Assembly: GCF_900106595.1 (NCBI RefSeq)
Contig: NZ_FNNC01000001.1
Span: forward strand, 620,001 to 684,000
Direction: 5' to 3'
Source of the DNA: Marinococcus luteus
Lineage (GTDB): Bacteria; Bacillota; Bacilli; Bacillales; Marinococcaceae
Length of the DNA stretch: 64,000 bases
This document shows positions 62,563 through 64,000 of the stretch, piece by piece; position 1 is the first letter of the stretch, and each line of letters opens with the position of its first letter. The notes under the pieces are model-generated. The model worked only from the letters and a program-made list of their open reading frames with translations. It was not told where the DNA came from and did not search any database. The position numbers were made by a program, and so were the translations under genes.

Positions 62563-63666
62563 TTACAGCGCTCTGAGCGCCTGTTCGAGATCTTCAATTA
62601 AATCGTCCTTATCCTCTATGCCGATGCTGAAGCGGAGAAGACGGTTATCAACGCCGTTTTGGACCCGTACCGCTTCCGGCATGTCTGCATGCGTCTGCGT
62701 TGCCGGATACGTAATAAAGCTTTCAACCCCACCCAGACTCTCTGCAAATGTGATGATTTTAATGTTTCGTAAAAATGAATCCACCCACTCTTCGTTTTCA
62801 AGACGGAAGGAAAGCATGCCGCCCCGGCCCGAGTAAAGCACATCTGTTACCTTCTCGTGACGGCTGAGATACTCTGCGATGGCTTTGCCGTTTTCTGTAT
62901 GCTGCTTCATGCGGAGTTTTAAGGTTTTCATCCCGCGCATCAGCAGCCAGGAATCAAACGGGCTTAAAATTGTTCCCATGCCGTTTTGCAGCGCTCCAAT
63001 TTTTTCAGAAAGCTCGTCCACATTGGATACAATCAGCCCGGCAATCAAGTCATTGTGCCCGCCTAAATATTTCGAAGCCGAGTGCACCACAATGTCCGCC
63101 CCTTCTTCTATCGGGCGCTGAAGCACTGGCGTATAAAACGTATTGTCTACAATAAGCCAGGCCCCGTGCTTTTTCGCGAGCAGCGACAGCTCCTTTAAAT
63201 CTGCTTCCTGCATCAGCGGGTTCGTCGGCGTCTCAATAAACAACGCCTTCGTTTTATCTGTTATCAGCTGTTCAAAGGCTTCGAGATCCCTCGGGTCACC
63301 GTATGTAACCGTCACGCCCCAGTGCCGCCATCCTTCTTCAAACAGACGGTACGTACCACCGTAAATATCGCTTGTTGCAATCACTTCATCACCGGTTTCA
63401 AATATCGCAAACAGCGTCTGGATCGCAGCCATCCCCGAGCTGAGGGCAAACCCATGTTTACCTCCTTCAAGCGCGGCGATACCGTTTTCAAGCAGGTCTC
63501 TCGTTGGGTTCGCCGTACGGGAATAGTCGTAACCTGTGGACTCTCCAATGCCTGTATGTTTATACGCTGTGGAAAAATAAACAGGAGGGTTGATCGCTCC
63601 GGTCCGCGGGTCGGAATTATTCCCCAGTTGTGCCAGGATGGTTTCTATCTGCAGTTGCTTTGACAT
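62563..63666 (-). CDS. metI: Cystathionine gamma-synthase / O-acetylhomoserine thiolyase (MetI type)
   Basis: 367-residue PLP enzyme of the Cys/Met metabolism family. PLP lysine in VHSASKYLGGHNDLIAG, YDYSRTANPTRDLLE and TPTNPLMQEADL. In Bacillus MetI condenses O-acetylhomoserine with cysteine or sulfide. GAGGG precedes the ATG. First gene behind the SAM riboswitch; metC, its usual partner, is replaced by the methyltransferase/reductase fusion. Confidence 0.93.
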   Translation of the reverse strand: MSKQLQIETILAQLGNNSDPRTGAINPPVYFSTAYKHTGIGESTGYDYSRTANPTRDLLENGIAALEGGKHGFALSSGMAAIQTLFAIFETGDEVIATSDIYGGTYRLFEEGWRHWGVTVTYGDPRDLEAFEQLITDKTKALFIETPTNPLMQEADLKELSLLAKKHGAWLIVDNTFYTPVLQRPIEEGADIVVHSASKYLGGHNDLIAGLIVSNVDELSEKIGALQNGMGTILSPFDSWLLMRGMKTLKLRMKQHTENGKAIAEYLSRHEKVTDVLYSGRGGMLSFRLENEEWVDSFLRNIKIITFAESLGGVESFITYPATQTHADMPEAVRVQNGVDNRLLRFSIGIEDKDDLIEDLEQALRAL

Positions 63667-63707
63667 GTCACAGCCCTCATTTCTGTAAAATTAATGCATT
63701 AAATGTA

Positions 63708-63743
63708 CGAAAAGGCCTTCTTCCTTAGACAGAAGAAGACCTT
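63708..63743 (-). terminator. Expression-platform terminator of the SAM riboswitch
   Basis: Minus strand AAGGTCTTCTTC / GAAGAAGGCCTT (one G-U pair), loop eight nt, followed by TTTCG. It is 42 bp before metI and would form when SAM is bound. Confidence 0.85.
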
Positions 63744-63860
63744 GGCATGCAATACTTCTTCTCATCTCGCAAGCACTGCTTGCAGGAGTTAGCACCTGAC
63801 CGCATCACCTGCGGCTGGTTGCTGAGACTTCCAAGGGCCGATCCCTCCATCTCTCTTGAT
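63744..63860 (-). promoter_or_regulatory. SAM-I (S-box) riboswitch aptamer
   Basis: Minus strand carries the S-box consensus in order: CTTATCAAGAGAGATGGAGGGA, split here as CTTATCAAGAGAG then ATGGAGGGA; GGAAGTCTCAGCAACC; GGTGCTAA; and GAGATGAGAAG. High SAM should stabilise the terminator and shut off metI-yitJ. A TATAAC box (63868-63873) lies just before it. Confidence 0.95.
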
Positions 63861-63923
63861 AAGAAACGTTATATGATTACTTTCCAAAGTACATGAAACG
63901 AATCGATATTGCAAGTAACCTTT

Positions 63924-64000
63924 TTATTCCGGCGCAATATCAACATGCAGCTGGTTTTCATTGCCGCAGACGCAGCGGCGAAAACCTGTTTCCATTTCCC
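63924..64000 (-). CDS. C-terminal fragment of an unidentified gene entering from the right
   Basis: The frame open from the window edge reads ...EMETGFRRCVCGNENQLHVDIAPE and stops at 63924. The C-x-C-G pattern suggests a zinc-ribbon end, but too little is visible to name it. It could also be chance. Confidence 0.3.
   Translation of the reverse strand, partial: EMETGFRRCVCGNENQLHVDIAPE

Noticed and set aside
1-64000. Mobile elements, CRISPR, prophage or defence genes
   Set aside because: No transposase, integrase, terminal repeats, spaced repeats or defence-type ORFs were seen; the window is conserved core genome.

Overview
The window is ordinary chromosomal DNA of a Firmicute in the family Bacillaceae. 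About 47 intact or nearly intact protein genes were found, most on the minus strand. There are no rRNA or tRNA genes, insertion sequences, prophage genes or CRISPR arrays. Gene order closely follows the Bacillus subtilis dnaD-aroC-spoIVA-cmk chromosome segment. Acidic proteins, including a 152-residue acidic tail on PBP1, suggest a halophilic or haloalkaliphilic member such as the Alkalicoccus or Salsuginibacillus group; this species-level guess is inference only.

Layout. 1-9.3 kb: a truncated ypgR/cvfC gene, a phosphoesterase, two thioredoxin-fold proteins, a PfpI-type protein, a DUF3891 protein, threonine deaminase (ilvA), a phasin-like protein with a UbiB-type kinase, a rhodanese, yppE, and a RemA-family DNA-binding protein. 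9.4-22.8 kb: recU-ponA convergent with dnaD-nth-ypoC-dynA, then asnS, aspB, ypmB, ypmA and an MtaD-type deaminase. 22.8-31.2 kb: dinG, birA, cca, bshA, bshB1, mgsA, dapB and a MazG-like pyrophosphohydrolase, tightly packed. 31.3-34.9 kb: a YitT transporter-like protein, yugP, ypjA and ypiA. 35-47 kb: the aromatic supraoperon aroC-aroB-aroH-trpEDCFBA-hisC-tyrA with a TRAP attenuation leader before trpE, plus cheR. 47.4-53.5 kb: a Pmp3-family peptide, ndk, hepT, mqnA, mqnP, menG, hepS, mtrB (TRAP itself) and folE. 53.6-60.4 kb: gpsA, plsY, der, fni, rpsA, plsC and cmk. 60.5-64 kb: a possible tiny gene, then metI and a MetH/MetF fusion behind a SAM riboswitch.

How the genes work together. The centre of the window is a chorismate hub. 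AroB and AroC make chorismate; AroH-TyrA and TrpE-A use it for tyrosine/phenylalanine and tryptophan; MqnA diverts it into the futalosine route of menaquinone synthesis, whose isoprenoid tail and last methylation come from HepS/HepT, MqnP and MenG. Tryptophan feeds back through MtrB on the trp leader about 9 kb away.

The most novel-looking element is a probable small RNA between tyrA and ypiA (about 35062-35156, minus). It has a good promoter overlapped by a near-consensus CcpA (cre) site, a 5' hairpin whose 17-nt pyrimidine-rich loop is complementary to Shine-Dalgarno sequences, and a strong terminator. It occupies the place where B. subtilis has the EPSP synthase gene. A second short promoter-to-terminator unit with a 34-codon ORF lies at 60491-60698. 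Several genes expected from B. subtilis synteny (aroA/aroE, qcrABC, ypiB, ypjB, panBCD, spoIVA, hbs) are absent from their usual places.
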